The notes beneath the pieces are model-generated. The model was not told the DNA's origin and did no database searches. It saw nothing but the letters and a program-made list of their open reading frames with translations. The position numbers and the translations under genes were made by a program. A DNA stretch of 64,000 nt from Platerodrilus igneus (taxonomy: Eukaryota; Arthropoda; Insecta; Coleoptera; Lycidae): the NCBI GenBank assembly GCA_036346225.1, contig JARFIW010001469.1:10138001-10202000 (forward strand), read 5' to 3'. Positions 35,101-46,454 of the stretch are shown here, piece by piece (within the stretch, counting starts at the first letter, position 1; every line of letters begins with the position of its first letter).

Positions 35101-35907
35101 ATGAATAAAATATAATTTGACCAATTTTCATGCAAGTTCTTCGGAGAACGAGGATAATCTGCATCCCATATTAGAGAGGTCGTTCTATACGAAATTAGCA
35201 AAATCAGACATTAAAGTACTGAAATGACATTGATGTTTATACAAACGAGACTATGGGTGTTTTAAAGTATAGAGATCTAAAATAGGACTTTTGGCAGTTT
35301 TTGAATATTCCATGTATGTCGCAAAGGATACTATAATTGTCAAAGTCCTCCAATCTCAGATATACATACATACATACAAGTGATAGGTGATTTTTCATGC
35401 CGAATTTAAATATGTTATATTTAAATTTTCCGTTCTGAATGGATCTGCACCTTGAAGAAGTTCTAGATTACTATATCGGGTGGAACGGCTTGCGTGTGCC
35501 AGTGAGCTAAAGAGCCAAACTAAAGGTTTAACTAAATTAGTGGAGTCTCGTGAGGAGCCAGACTAACACAGGTCTCCGAAAGAGGGTAGCAGTTCTTTCG
35601 GTATTTAAAGTGGCAAGGACCATAATGGTCGGCATGTCATTCTAAGACACACTACTGCGATGTGGAATGCAACAGGAAACCACCACATTAGCTGCCAAGT
35701 ACACAGCGTACTTAAATTGTTATTTAAGACGATGGCAACTTCTGGAATGGAAGATTCCGGAGTTAAAATAGTCCCCCATTCGGATCTCCGGGAGAGGCCT
35801 ACTTCGGAGGATGTTCTCGGAAAGTATAATGGAAGAGCATTGCGAGCCGGAGCGTAAAATGTCAGAAGTATGAAGCAAATAGGCAAGCTAGAGAATTTGA
35901 AATTAAA

Positions 35908-36663
35908 ATGAATAAGTTGACATTAGACATAGTAGGAATTAGCGAAGTTCGATGGCTAGAGGCGGGGGATTTTTGGAGCAGAGACTTTAGGATAATTCAT
36001 ACAGGATCAGAGGAAGGAAATTTGCGTGTGGGTATAGTTATACGAAAAAAGATTAGGGCCCTGCGTAGAAAACTACTTACAAAAAAACGAAAGAGTACTC
36101 GAAGTTAGATTAGAGTTTAAACGGGTAATTGCAGTAATAATACAAGTATACATGCCCACCTCTAGCTATAGTGAGGAAGATGTAGAAGCGATCTACAAGA
36201 TATCAAACACATACTGAGATGCGTAAAAGGACATGAAAATTTAATAATTACGAGGGATTTTAATGCAGTGATAGGCGAAGGTAGGGAAGGAGCGGTAGTA
36301 GGTTTATTTGGATTAAGCGACAGGGGAAATAGGCTGGTAGAATTCTGCGACAAAAACAATTTAACCATCACAAATACATTATTTCAACATCATGCTAGAA
36401 GACGATATACGTGGAAGATGCCAGGAAATATAGAAAGGCATCAAATAGATTCTCTTGTCAGACAACGGTTTAGGAATCAAGTAAAAGACTGTAGAAGCTA
36501 TCCACAAGCAGATATAAACACTGATCACAACATTGTTGTTATGAAGGCCCCGCTTAAATTTAAAAACTTGAAAAAACGGAACGGAAAAGAGCACTTTGAT
36601 TTTGAGAAATTAAAAGATAAAGATATTCACGAAAGACTTGAAAAAAATCAAAAGAATTGCTGA
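35908..36663 (+). pseudogene. APE-like endonuclease of RTE copy D
   Basis: ISEVRW (35938), an IHTGSEEGNLRVGIVI strand, then, after a frame change near 36090, TRDFNAVIGEGREGAVVGLF (36249, Gly to Arg before the catalytic Asp). RLVEFCDKNNLTITNTLFQH follows (36331), then RYTWKMPG (36405) and DINTDHNIVVMK (36510), which holds the catalytic Asp-His pair. Apart from the frame change, the 36268-36663 frame is open for 131 codons. Confidence 0.8.
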
Positions 36664-37151
36664 AAGACATCGGGAAAATTTCTTTAACGAAGGAAGTAGA
36701 AACCGAATGTAATAACATTAAATCCAGCTTAGACATGACGACCAGAGGTATTGTGGAGGATACACAATAAACTAAGAAACCGTCGATAACAACGGATATC
36801 CTGAATTTAATAGAAGAAAGACAAAAATACAAAAACAGACCAGACGAAGCAAAAAACAGAGATACATAGCTATAAAATGGAAAATTATTCGCAAATGTAG
36901 GAAAACTAAAAAACAATGGATTGGTGAAAAATGTAAATAGGTACAAACTCAGATGCAGATAGAAAAGACAGACGAAGCATACAAACTAATTAGAATGAAT
37001 TTTAGGGATATAAAACCCTATAGCAAAAATATAAGGAACGTAGAAGAAGACATCATCATAAAAAATGTAGAGAAAGTGGTTAGATAGCAAGAATATATAG
37101 GGAATTTATATGCAGAACAGGAACTTGCAGCACTAGAATGGGAATCAGACA

Positions 37152-37586
37152 TTGAAAAGAATGACCAAATATTCTATACCTAGATATGAGTTTGAATTAG
37201 CATTTAAGGGTTTGAAAAATGGAAAAGCATCGGGTATAGATAAAGTGCAAGCAGAAACTCTAAAAGCCGCTGGACAAGCATTAACACAACGTCTCTTCCA
37301 ACTTGTACGCTATATGTATGAGACAGGCAAGATACTCAAAGATTTCAAACGTAACATCATTGTCAGTATACCAGAAAAGAGAAGCGCAAAAGATATAAAA
37401 CAAAGATTAGCACAAAGTCAGGCTGCATTTAACAAGAAAACACGACTACTATGTTCAAAGACAACAAACATAGAAACAAGGATAAGATTGCTGAAAGCAT
37501 ATGTGTGGAGCACAGCACTGTACGGCTGTGAAGCCTGGGCAGTAAGAGAAGCGGACAGGAAAAAAATAGAAACCTTTAAAATGTGA
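37152..37586 (+). pseudogene. RTE copy D: RT remnant fused across an internal deletion
   Basis: One open frame of 144 codons joins the pre-RT region (LKNGKASGIDKVQAETLKAA, then FKRNIIVSIPEKRSAK) directly to the post-RT thumb (DIKQRLAQSQAAFNKK) and the TALYGCEAWAV block. The fingers and palm, including VDLEKAF and FADD, are absent. The fused frame being open is probably chance plus a deletion that kept the phase. Confidence 0.8.
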
Positions 37587-37899
37587 TGCTACAGGTGTAT
37601 GATGAAGATATCATGGACAAACAAAGAGGTTCTAGAAATGGTAGGGGAAGAAAGAAATATGTGGCAAACGGTAAAAACAGGAGAGATAGGATGATAGGTC
37701 ACATACTAAGGTATGAAGGAATAGTGAGGATATATTAGAAGCAGTGATAGAAAAAAAGAGTGGTAGAGGTAGACCTTGGCTAGATAATTGCACACAGATA
37801 GTCAAAGATGAAGACTGTGGAAATGGGCAGGGAAATGTGTAGGTTAGCTCAGAATAGAAATCGATGGAGATACGCGTCCAACCATTTCCAAGACGGAAA

Positions 37900-38970
37900 A
37901 CCTAATAACGAAAAAAATAATTGTACTGGAACCTGATGATTATTGTACGCAACTACAGTTGTTGGTTTTGTAATATTCTCGATTAATGTTGATTGTGCGA
38001 AAAGATTTATTGGAAAACTAGTAAATACGGCAAATGTCTAAATGTTGGGGGATCTTGGCAGCCGCAGGTTGCTCAACCCCCTTCACATATCACTGAATAT
38101 CGGTGAATTATGGTATATATTTAGAAACCAATAGAAGGAAAACCGAGCTGTATCTACCCTGTGGGAATTTCAGGGAATTGCGTGGGCTAGCTCAGAATAG
38201 AAATCAATGGATTTTTGCGTCCAGCCACTTTCAAGACGGAAACCTAATGACGAAAAAAAATAATTGTACTTAAACCTGATAATTATTATAAACAACTACA
38301 GGTGTTGGATTTGAAATATTCCCAACTAACGTCGATTGTGCGAAAGGATTTATTGGAAAACTTTTAATTCGGCGAACCGTTAAGTGATGGAGGATTTTGG
38401 TAGCCGCAGTTTTCTTAAGCCCCTTCACTTACCACTAAATATCAGTGAAATAGGGTATATATTTAGAAAACAATGAAAGGGGAACCGAGCTGTATCTAAT
38501 AAGAAAAAGCAACGGCTATGTTCGAAAACAATAAACAGAAACAAGGAAAAGTTGTTGAAAGCATATGTGTGGAGCACAGTACTGTGTGGCTATGAAATAG
38601 GGACGGGCAGTAAAAGAAGCATTTAGGAAAAAGGTAGACGCATTTTGGAATGTGGTGCGTCAGATGTATAGACAGACAAAGTTAATAACAAAGAGGTTTG
38701 AGAAATAGTAAGGGAAGAAAGACATCTGTGGAAAAATAGGAGAAATAGAAGGGCAGGACACGTTCTAATGCAATTGAGGAATAGTACGGAATATACTACA
38801 AGCAGAGATAGGAAAAACAGAGGTAAAGATAGACCTAGATCAGATGATAGTGAAACTTTTAGTATGAGAGAATTTCAGGGAAACGTGTAGGTTAGCTCAG
38901 AATAGGAAACAACGGAGGTACGCGTCTAACCAGTTCCAGAATTAAAGACTTAATGATGATGATGATTCAC
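37900..38970 (+). repeat. Composite 3' end of RTE copy D
   Basis: Two tandem units (AGCTCAGAATAGAAATC at ~37849 and ~38193, period ~344) each contain the GCAGCC-like hairpin (38058 and, degraded, 38401). At ~38505 a second partial copy of the RT C-terminus begins (AAGAAAAAGCAACGGC, then a GCATATGTGTGGAGCACAG block). It runs to the TGATGATGATGA tail at 38953. The same order is seen at 59.7-61.6 kb. Confidence 0.8.
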
Positions 38971-39559
38971 ATTTTATTTAAAATGACTTGCGATTCAACA
39001 ACGATTGCGAGTGAAAATCAATAGGGTGTTGAATTTACATGTATTTTCCTCTTAGTGTACTCTACATACAGGGTGTCCGGTAAATAGTGGATAATCCTTT
39101 AGCTGCTGATGTAGGACTTCATGACTATTCAGAAAATATAAATTTATGCTCGGTAAAGTCATACCATTTTCAAAATGATTGGACTGAGATTTTTTAAAAT
39201 TGACTCCATTGCTGACTGTCTTTGGTGCCATGTCACAAATGTATTATTTTTGCGCCTCTGTTCAATTTTTTTTTTAAAAGTTGAAATTATAAAATTTGTG
39301 ATTTCATAATTTTTTTCTCCTAAGTTTAAGCTCTCGTAGTGTAAAAAAAATGAATGTAAATCCGGGTGGTCAATTGATGTAAAAGTAGCCCGTTCAATAG
39401 AGATTCAAAAATGGTATAACATATGTTGTTTTTGTTTTAAGAAGCTACGATTATTTTAAAACGGTATTGGGATTTGTCTTTTCGCATTAGGTGAGGATTT
39501 TCTAACCCCAAGCAGGTACATTATAAAGGTTCAAAACCTAGCTTTCTGCAAAACCACCT

Positions 39560-39773
39560 TAAAATAAATTTGTGGGCTGAAATTTTAAATGGCGTGGTAA
39601 AAGGCCCATATGTATTACCAAAAATTTTAAATGGTCAACGCCATTTGTAATTTCTTGAAAATGAACCTCTACTTTTATTAGAAAAAGTGCATATTGCGTT
39701 GAGAAGGACGATGTGGTTGCAAAACAATGGTTGCCCTGCACATTATACTCTAGCAGTACGAAGCCACTTTTTC
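39560..39773 (+). pseudogene. Transposase relic, first part (middle domain)
   Basis: The plus strand reads WAEILNGVVKGPYVLP, NGQRHL and FLENEPLLLLEKV, then RRTMWLQNNGCPAHYTLAVR. This is the DDE region of a Tc1/mariner-superfamily transposase around the second acidic residue, here apparently Asn (NNG instead of the usual HDG), so catalysis is lost. The N-terminal DNA-binding part is missing. The frame breaks at ~39773, where a foreign segment begins, and continues at ~40975. Confidence 0.75.
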
Positions 39774-40974
39774 TTCAGGCGGCAGACCCACTAAAACCAC
39801 TCCCCCTGGCGGGTGCGTCTGCCAAACGGCTCCGACGCACTGCAGCCTAAAAAGCTTATTATGCTGACCCTGGTTAAATATTATACCCAATCTGCAAAGC
39901 CTGCACCCCGAATTATAGAGTACATGTCCCTTGATGAGAGGGTATCGATTTCCGTCGGGTCTAAGTTTGGTCGCTCGAATAGGCGCTGTCTTGTTCTACC
40001 CAACGCCTCTTGATGGTGTCGGTGTGGAAGTCCCTAAACGAGGTCTTTTAATACCCCCGCTCTCCTTCTGCATCGACACCTTCTTTGTGGATGGATGTAA
40101 CTCTGTCAAAGTTTTAGCTTCGACTTTCTTGGCTTGCCTTAGCTTCCTACGCTGAGCACCCGAAAGCCTCTTTACTTGCAGTCCAGTGCCTGCAAGTTTC
40201 TTTATTGTTTTCTCCGTGTATGGTGTATCAGACACCGGTATTGCAAGCAGACTTGCATCCCGGGTCTGCTCCGCCTCCAAGGATATGTTTTAGTTACCTG
40301 AGGGGTCCCCCATTGCTAGTTCCACCTATTTAGGCTCTGTTTTACTTATGGTACCGATATTATTCATGATTGTTCCCACGAGTAAGGGGGTGTAAATGGT
40401 CACCATGCCAGGTGCCCCCTGTTGGCATGGAAGACGCGAATAAAACGGGGTGCCGCCCTGTTCCCCGAGTTTTCTACTGATTAAGACTAATCAACTATCC
40501 AGCCACGCATCCCTTGGGCTGGGTCCTTCGCCACAGAATTTAGGATTTTTAGCGAGGTTGTCTCCTCTTGGTCCTGACGGTTAAGCCAAGACACCCACAC
40601 TCTCTTGCCCATGAGACATGACCACGAAAGCAGGGAAGGCGCGGTGTGTCGATGTTGCAGAATTGCCCCACCGGCTTCGTTTATCTCAGTGCAGGCCCAT
40701 TAGTCACGAAATAGCTTGGGCTGAGGGGTTTGGTCCGCGGGATCGTTTTCACTTGGCTAGGGAGCGGATTTTATCCCGCTCTAGCGCAGTCTCTTGCTCT
40801 CCACCATGTTGTGGGTCTTAGGTACTGGATCACTGAAAGAGATAAGCTTATCATGATCCTTCCCAGAATAGATAGTCAATCCCTTGGCCATATATTCTAG
40901 GATTTCTCCTATCCGCCACCTGGAGACGCGCCTAATGGGTAACCAACCGCATGGGATGAAACCACTTAGAACAA
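39774..40974 (-). mobile_element. GC-rich insertion, probably the 5' part of an I/LOA-type LINE
   Basis: This 1.2-kb segment splits the transposase and is clearly GC-richer than its surroundings. On the minus strand it holds an ORF of 94 codons (39996-40280) with KRLSGAQRRKLRQAKK and a basic, Ser/Pro-rich tail, a style seen near the N-terminus of LOA-like LINE proteins. Upstream (40281-40974) is a long untranslated GC-rich leader. It could be the 5' counterpart of the LINE whose 3' part is at 6.7-8.5 kb, but they do not overlap, so this is inference. No target duplication found. Confidence 0.45.
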
Positions 40975-41220
40975 ACGTACCCATAGAGATGGATTGGTCG
41001 TTTGAATAAATTTTGTGGCCCCCACGCTCGCCAGACTTGAATCCGCTCGACTTTTTTTATTAGGGCTGTCTAAATGAAAAAGTTTACTGCAAATCAATAG
41101 CGTCTTTGCAGGAGTTGCGAGATCGTATACAAGCAGCTGTTTGTGAAATTTGTGAACATGGACACTCGCGGATCGAAGATCATTTATAAGACAATTTAGA
41201 GCCAGCATCACGGTAGGTGG
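40975..41220 (+). pseudogene. Transposase relic, second part (C-terminal)
   Basis: Continues the relic at 39560-39773: RWIGRLNKFC, then a frameshifted WPPRSPDLNPLDFF-type block (41020-41055) with the last acidic region. LNEKVYCKSIASLQELRDR (41070-41125) and CEHGHSRIEDHL (41150) follow. The typical order and spacing confirm that the two pieces were one gene before the GC-rich segment entered. Confidence 0.8.
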
Positions 41221-41849
41221 TAAACAATTCCAACATCTATTATAGTGAAAATTAAAAGTATTTTATTTTATTTTCATCTTTATTTTAGATTTTACCTCAC
41301 GCACACTTTCTTGAATCGCCATTATGTATAGTTTGCAAACAATTACTAAATGCAGTAGTACACTGAAATAAATATTGAATTTGATCTACAATGGCAGGAT
41401 GTTAAAAGAAGCTTATTATCTAAATTAATACTGGTAGCAATAATCGTTGTTTGTTAAAGAAAAACAACATGCGTTATACCATTTTAGAATCTCTGTTAAA
41501 CGGGTTACTTCTATACCAATTGGCTACCCGGGATTACATATATTTTTCTTACACAACGAAAGCTTAAACTTAGGAGAAAAATTATAAAATCATTTACGAT
41601 TTCGACTTAGTGACGGAAAAATAGTACGTCTATTAACACCACTATTCAAGAATAACACTAAAAAAACAGAATGAGTAAATCACATCATTTGTGACCATAG
41701 CACCAAAGAAAGTGGCAAGAGAGTCAATCTTAGAAAATCTCAAAGAAGTCCAATTATTTTGAAAACCGCGCAAATATTACTGAGCATGAATTTGCATTTT
41801 TGAACAGTTATGAAGCCCTCCATCAGTAGCTTAAAGATTATCCACTGTA

Positions 41850-43516
41850 TAAAGAAATTCTTCGTTAAGAAGCTAAAGTTAATTTCAAAAATAATTATTG
41901 GAGATAATTGGATTCTTCTTCTTGCACTTTCACCAAGCAAAATGTGTACCCATCTAAAAACTCATTAAAAGTATTTTTGGAATATGATTTGAATAAGTAT
42001 AAAATTAAGAAAAATGCAAATTACGTTCCACATTTCACCTAAATATTCTCAATAGAAACCAGACGGCAAATTTGATTATGACGAACTTTATAAGTGGAGC
42101 AAATAAACCCGGCATGTAATCTGAGTCTGATCGAAATTTGTTCGGTATTATACGAAAAAAAACGATTTGGAACACTTAAAACAACTTGCACGACAGGTGA
42201 AGCTAATCTGAATAATTAAAAAGCTCTTACCATATGTATTTCATAGACTACCAGATTTTAAACAAAAAAAATTTCTACATCCGTTAATTAACATTGAGAC
42301 TTGGCCACTACTTACTAAAAATATTTTGTTTGGAATCGCCATTCACCTGCGGTATGTAAGGAGCATGCACCTACTTTCAGATCAACGACCTTCCAAGGCC
42401 ACAGAAAGTCTGACGGAATTGAATACTGAATTAGAAATTAGCGACAGTTAGCGTTCCTCTTTCTGAACTTGATCTACATTTCGTATGGAGTTGGTAATGA
42501 CCACATCCGGATTATAATGGTTTCATATAGTTCTCAACCTTATTAATAAATTCTGAGACGCGGTACATTAAAGTGAGAATTTATACAATTACATGAGGTT
42601 TGTTAATGTAATTACTATTAATAATGATGTAAGGGAAATGTATTGGCAAAAGAAATGAATTTCAAATTTTACCTTCTAAGTACGACGTAGAAATCATCGT
42701 CACTATACGGCACTCCTAACGTATCAAACTGGTTATCAAGGACGATAAACAAACTGATTCATGATGAAAAACTAGGGACAGCTTTTTTAGATTCCAAGAA
42801 TTACTAAAACCAATCACTAACCTTCTTAACAAACCTTTAGGTAGCAACCACATCCTTATATAACGTTTTCTTCTTCGAAGTACAAATCTCGGAACGTTTA
42901 CTTTATCATTGTTTGTCGTAATTTCGTTTTAGCAGCAAATAAAATTAGTTTCTTCTACTCGTTAAACTTCCTAACTATAGCTCCTGTTCTTCCCCTACAA
43001 TGAATCCAAGATACTAGAAATCGCCGCTTTGCTCCGACTCGATTCTATTTTCACGATCGATTTTCTTTTCTTCGTTAATTTTTGCATATTTTCTGCAAAT
43101 TTTTGTTAAATCTTAAAGCGTTCGTCTTTTCTTCTTTAGCGGGGAGAATGTGGCCATTGACACATACCATTCAGTTCCACCTATGTTATTTACCGAGACG
43201 TTCTTATACAAAATACGGTATCTCTGCTTTAGTTCGTCCTGTTTTAAATATTCTATTTTCGGCTTGCTTTACTTCATCTATAGTTTTCTGATTAAATTAC
43301 GACTATTATAAACCCTCCGGTTCTTCCATTTCGCACAGGTTAACTATAGAACAATAAACTCGCGGAGCCAATACTCTTCCTAAGCCACTTGCCTTGAGGC
43401 TTTTTTCTTAATTCATGTTATTACGGGTAAATTGAAAGTAACATCATATCAACGTTCCTAGGACAAAACTACACTAAGCTCTGGAAATGGTACGAACTAA
43501 AATAAAAAATCGAGTT
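41850..43516. other. AT-rich stretch; possible LINE C-terminal relic (minus) at 42.7-43.1 kb
   Basis: Mostly nothing recognised. On the minus strand around 42960-43120, shifted frames give KINEEKKIDRENRIESEQSG followed by YLGFIVGEE, which recalls the YLG.I thumb block of LINE RTs. The resemblance is short and unconfirmed. Confidence 0.3.
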
Positions 43517-43913
43517 TGTTACGTTTATTTTCGACGATAGATTCAAATATGTCCTTTTTTGTGATAATGCCTTTTTAATTCGTCTAGCTTCTGTTTCTAT
43601 TGAAAACCCCATCTTGTATTTTTACCTCGTTACAATAGTACGCGCAATCATAACATTTCTTTCAAATCTATTCATTCTAGAACGAAAATTTATTCGATAA
43701 ATTAAATACTCAATACCTTGTTTTAGGTATCCGTTAATTTGTTAAACATTCCGATAACGTGTAATTGCTTTCTCTTGTGTTTTCCATTTAAAGACTTGTC
43801 GAAATAATAGATCCTACTGTTAGTTGATAGCGTGTTTTCCAGTTTGCTAATAGCGCTTTGATAACGCGAGGATTGCAGTTCGAACTCGTGTTATTTTAAC
43901 CAATTTTTAATTT

Positions 43914-44075
43914 CCTGAATGTTTGTTGTGGTTTGTTTAGCATTTCTCTTACGCTTCTTTGGGAAGTAAACCATTCATCATTTTTAAAATGGATCGAAAC
44001 GTAAATAAAAATGATTTTAAAAACTATGAGTGGTTTACTTCCCAAAGAAGATTAAGAAAAAAGAAAAAGAAAAAA
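43914..44075. repeat. 162-bp hairpin insertion in the LTR-like element
   Basis: The segment is absent from the 47.4-kb copy and flanked by a near-identical CAATTTTTAATTT / CCATTTTTAATTT direct repeat (43901-43913 and 44076-44088). Inside, CTTCTTTGGGAAGTAAACCA (43954-43973) pairs perfectly with 44031-44050. Weaker pairing extends outward, and the right end is A-rich. Confidence 0.75.
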
Positions 44076-44428
44076 CCATTTTTAATTTGATTCTGCAGCT
44101 TGTGCGTTGAAATATTTTCTACAGCGATGCGCGTTTTTTTTTGTTCGACAAGTAGGAGGTATTTTGCGTGTATCGGTGAGTTTTCCCGCGTTTACCCATT
44201 CTAATCAGATTCTCTTTTTAGCTCTTAGCTGGAGTCCGAATTGGTCCCTTCTTTATGTAGTTGCTGCTGCAGTTACGGTGACAGGGCGAATAGATCCTGA
44301 CCACCGTAGCGTTGCTGTACTGACTCGTCCCCGACGGCTTGCAAGATAAGCATCCCTACGCATAGAGGTGACTCGTTTTCTTTTATGCACATCGAGGATT
44401 ATTATTTATCAGCGGTTGATGTTGTGAA

Positions 44429-44722
44429 GGCGGCTCCGTAGCGTAGTTAGTATGCGTGTGACTACTACGTCCAAGGTCCCGGGTTCGAATCCCGACACGG
44501 TCCGCTTGAAAAATGTTTTATGCAAGCATTTTTCACAAAAATACGCCCTCGTTTGGATGAGAGGTAAAATGGTGGTCCCGTGTGTGTTGCCACGCACGTT
44601 AAAGATCCCTACCTTGCTTGGAACAGCAAGGATTCGACAAAATTCAAAATTTTTCAGGTAAAAAAACTCGCGTCCTGGCCAATGTAGTACCTTCGGCTGA
44701 AGTATTGAAAAATCACATGTAA
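44429..44722 (+). mobile_element. tRNA-derived SINE (copy S8)
   Basis: Full-length plus-strand copy with a canonical head: A box TAGCGTAGTTAG, B box GGTTCGAATCC at ~44481. The target duplication GGTTGATGTTGT is exact (44414-44425 and 44723-44734). It inserted into the solo-LTR-like element. This is the best copy for defining family ends: GGCGGCTCC... to ...ATCACATGTAA. Confidence 0.92.
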
Positions 44723-45151
44723 GGTTGATGTTGTAAAACCAGTTCACCATACATGTTTAAAAGCTAGCTACGCTAGTGCATCTGGTTATATTTCTTTAAT
44801 TCTTACTACAACTTGGCCTACATTTAATACTTTAATTTAACACACTTGCTATTGAGAAAATCTAAGCATTACTTTTTCCACTGAGTTTTATTACATGTTA
44901 GCTACGAAATATGCGCACTTCGTGGATCCATTATCAAATTTGTCCTTTACAATATAACTTAAATTTAATACTTTTCTTTGTTCATGTGAATCAAGAAATT
45001 TTTATTTATTCTTATTGTTTATAGATAATCGTGGGCGACGTGTTTTTTTTTGTTCTTTTTTGGTATGTAGGTAAATCCCCCCACTCTCCGCGTCTGGTAG
45101 TTAGCCTGGTATTTACGTTTCTTCCGGCTACGTCTAGGTACGTAGCAAGTT

Positions 45152-46031
45152 CCCCTACTTCTTTCCTTTTGTCGCACTCTGCAATTGCCTCTTAGCCAGC
45201 GTGTATTCAGATTTGTGTTTTTTATAATTTAAGCACTTTAATTTGTTTCATTTTTACCTTTCTAGTATTTTGTTGATTAGAGTTATATTCTAGTATACCG
45301 TAACAAAGCGTCAAAAAGTCCGCACTCGGTAGGAACAATGCATTTGGCTATCAACAAAACAATAAATTAATTGATATCTATAAAGGTGCACTTACAGACA
45401 TTATGAAGCTTAGAAATGGCAACGATCTGGAAGCAGCAGTAGGAACGAGTCGATCCTGGCTCCCTCCGCACTCCGCAGTCATTAAAGACGCATTAACACT
45501 AATCGCTTTTTAATGACAAAACTCATGGCAACATATTGCAATGGTGGTTGGAAATAAATAAATTTGTGAAATTGTCGGTACTGTAAAAATATGCGAAGGT
45601 CTGCGAAATTGGAAATATGGTGGGCTTCTACAGTTAGTGGATTTGTAACGCCGGGTTCTGAAAATTGATTTGTATGAATTTGTTCCTATGAGAGAAGAAA
45701 TTTTTATAACAACTAAATTATGTACTGTAATTGGCATTAAGTTACTTTCAAGGGAACTGCTGTTTCTTCCTTTCAACGATTTAATGGTCTCCCACGGGAA
45801 GAATTGGGTCTGGCTTTTTAAAGTTACTCATCGCACAGTTAGTGTTACGGTGACATCTTATTGGTCGAGCATTTATTAGATAATAGTTCAACATTGATCG
45901 TTTCTAAAATTCTTTTTCCTACATAATTTTTTTGTACCGTTATCCTGTTGCTTAAGCGTGACATTAGTACATCATCTAGGACCGCCTGAGGATGAAATGC
46001 ATTTCAGTCTGTAGCTGGTCTCCTTTATTGC
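45152..46031. other. Stretch between LTR-like element and BEL element, nothing firm
   Basis: No supported ORF. A block near 45983-46020 (GGATGAAATGCATTTCAG, palindromic) resembles sequence in some retrotransposon UTRs but has no partner here. Confidence 0.4.
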
Positions 46032-46435
46032 TGTAACATTGTAAGTAAACATTTTTTATTAATATTTTAAATCTTGGTATGTGGACAATTATTGATAAAT
46101 TACGTTAGAATCCAGTGCCCTTGAATTGGATTTAGTTTGTCGCTTGGCAAACACTTGTGTATCATGATATAGCAACATGATCACGTGAAAGAAGCTTAAG
46201 GGTAGTTCATGCGCCAATAAAACCCCTCAATACGTGGGAGTCGGATAATCGCGTTTAACGTGATAACATCTCGTTTTGTATCAACATTTCAAGTTACCTT
46301 GCTTGATTATTATTTACAATATTTTGTATTATCTGCTTTGCATTTCAGTGTGATCTTTTGTTCAATAAACGTGATTAAGTAAAGCGATTATTTATTAGTC
46401 CACTATATCGATTGAGCCTAATTAGAAATCAAACA
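46032..46435 (+). repeat. 5' LTR of the BEL/Pao element (left end uncertain)
   Basis: The right end is set by ...ATCAAACA directly before the primer-binding site. The left end could be TGTAACATT at 46032 or TGTGGACAA at 46080; without a 3' LTR it cannot be decided. Polyadenylation-type AATAAA motifs lie at 46216-46221 and near 46365. Confidence 0.6.
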
Positions 46436-46436
46436 T

Positions 46437-46454
46437 TGGTCCTTCGAGCCGGAT
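46437..46454 (+). promoter_or_regulatory. Primer-binding site, tRNA-Tyr
   Basis: TGGTCCTTCGAGCCGGAT follows the LTR by one base. It is the complement of the 3' end of insect tRNA-Tyr (…ATCCGGCTCGAAGGA plus CCA), so minus-strand DNA synthesis was primed by tRNA-Tyr. Confidence 0.85.

Larger units (their letters stand above)
35432..38970 (+). mobile_element. RTE-like LINE lacking most of the RT (copy D)
   Basis: It runs from the 5' leader (35440, GGATCTGCACCTTGAAG) to a (TGA)n tail at 38953-38966. The endonuclease is better kept than in copy C. Most of the RT is removed by one deletion near 37386: the frame passes from the TIPKK-type strand directly to KDIKQRLAQ, losing ~750 bp that include both catalytic boxes. 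The junction falls in AAAAGCGCAA, which occurs at both ends of the deleted part in other copies. The 3' end comprises two ~344-bp units and then a second partial RT C-terminus. Confidence 0.85.
39067..41849 (+). mobile_element. Tc1/mariner-like transposon with ~400-bp inverted repeats
   Basis: The left arm (39069-~39480) and right arm (~41400-41849) are imperfect reverse complements: GTGGATAATC.TTTA, CTAAGTTTAAGCT and ATGGTATAAC.CATGTTGTTTTT pair over their whole length. The left terminus reads TA-CAGGGTGTCCGG. The right terminus has lost the ~16 bp between TACA and GTGGATAA. Between the arms lies a single transposase relic split by a 1.2-kb insertion. Subterminal repeats this long are unusual for this superfamily. 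Confidence 0.75.
43517..45147 (+). mobile_element. Solo-LTR-like element, copy 2 (with nested SINE and hairpin)
   Basis: It begins TGTTACGTTTATTTTCG, ends GGTACGTAGCA, and is flanked by the 4-bp direct repeat AGTT (43513-43516 and 45148-45151). It is homologous over its length to the inverted copy at 47403-48803, apart from two insertions (43914-44075 and 44429-44722). Without them it is ~1.2 kb. TG...CA ends, short target duplication and no ORF suggest a solo LTR from an LTR retrotransposon whose body is not in the window. A TIR-type DNA element is the alternative. Confidence 0.75.
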
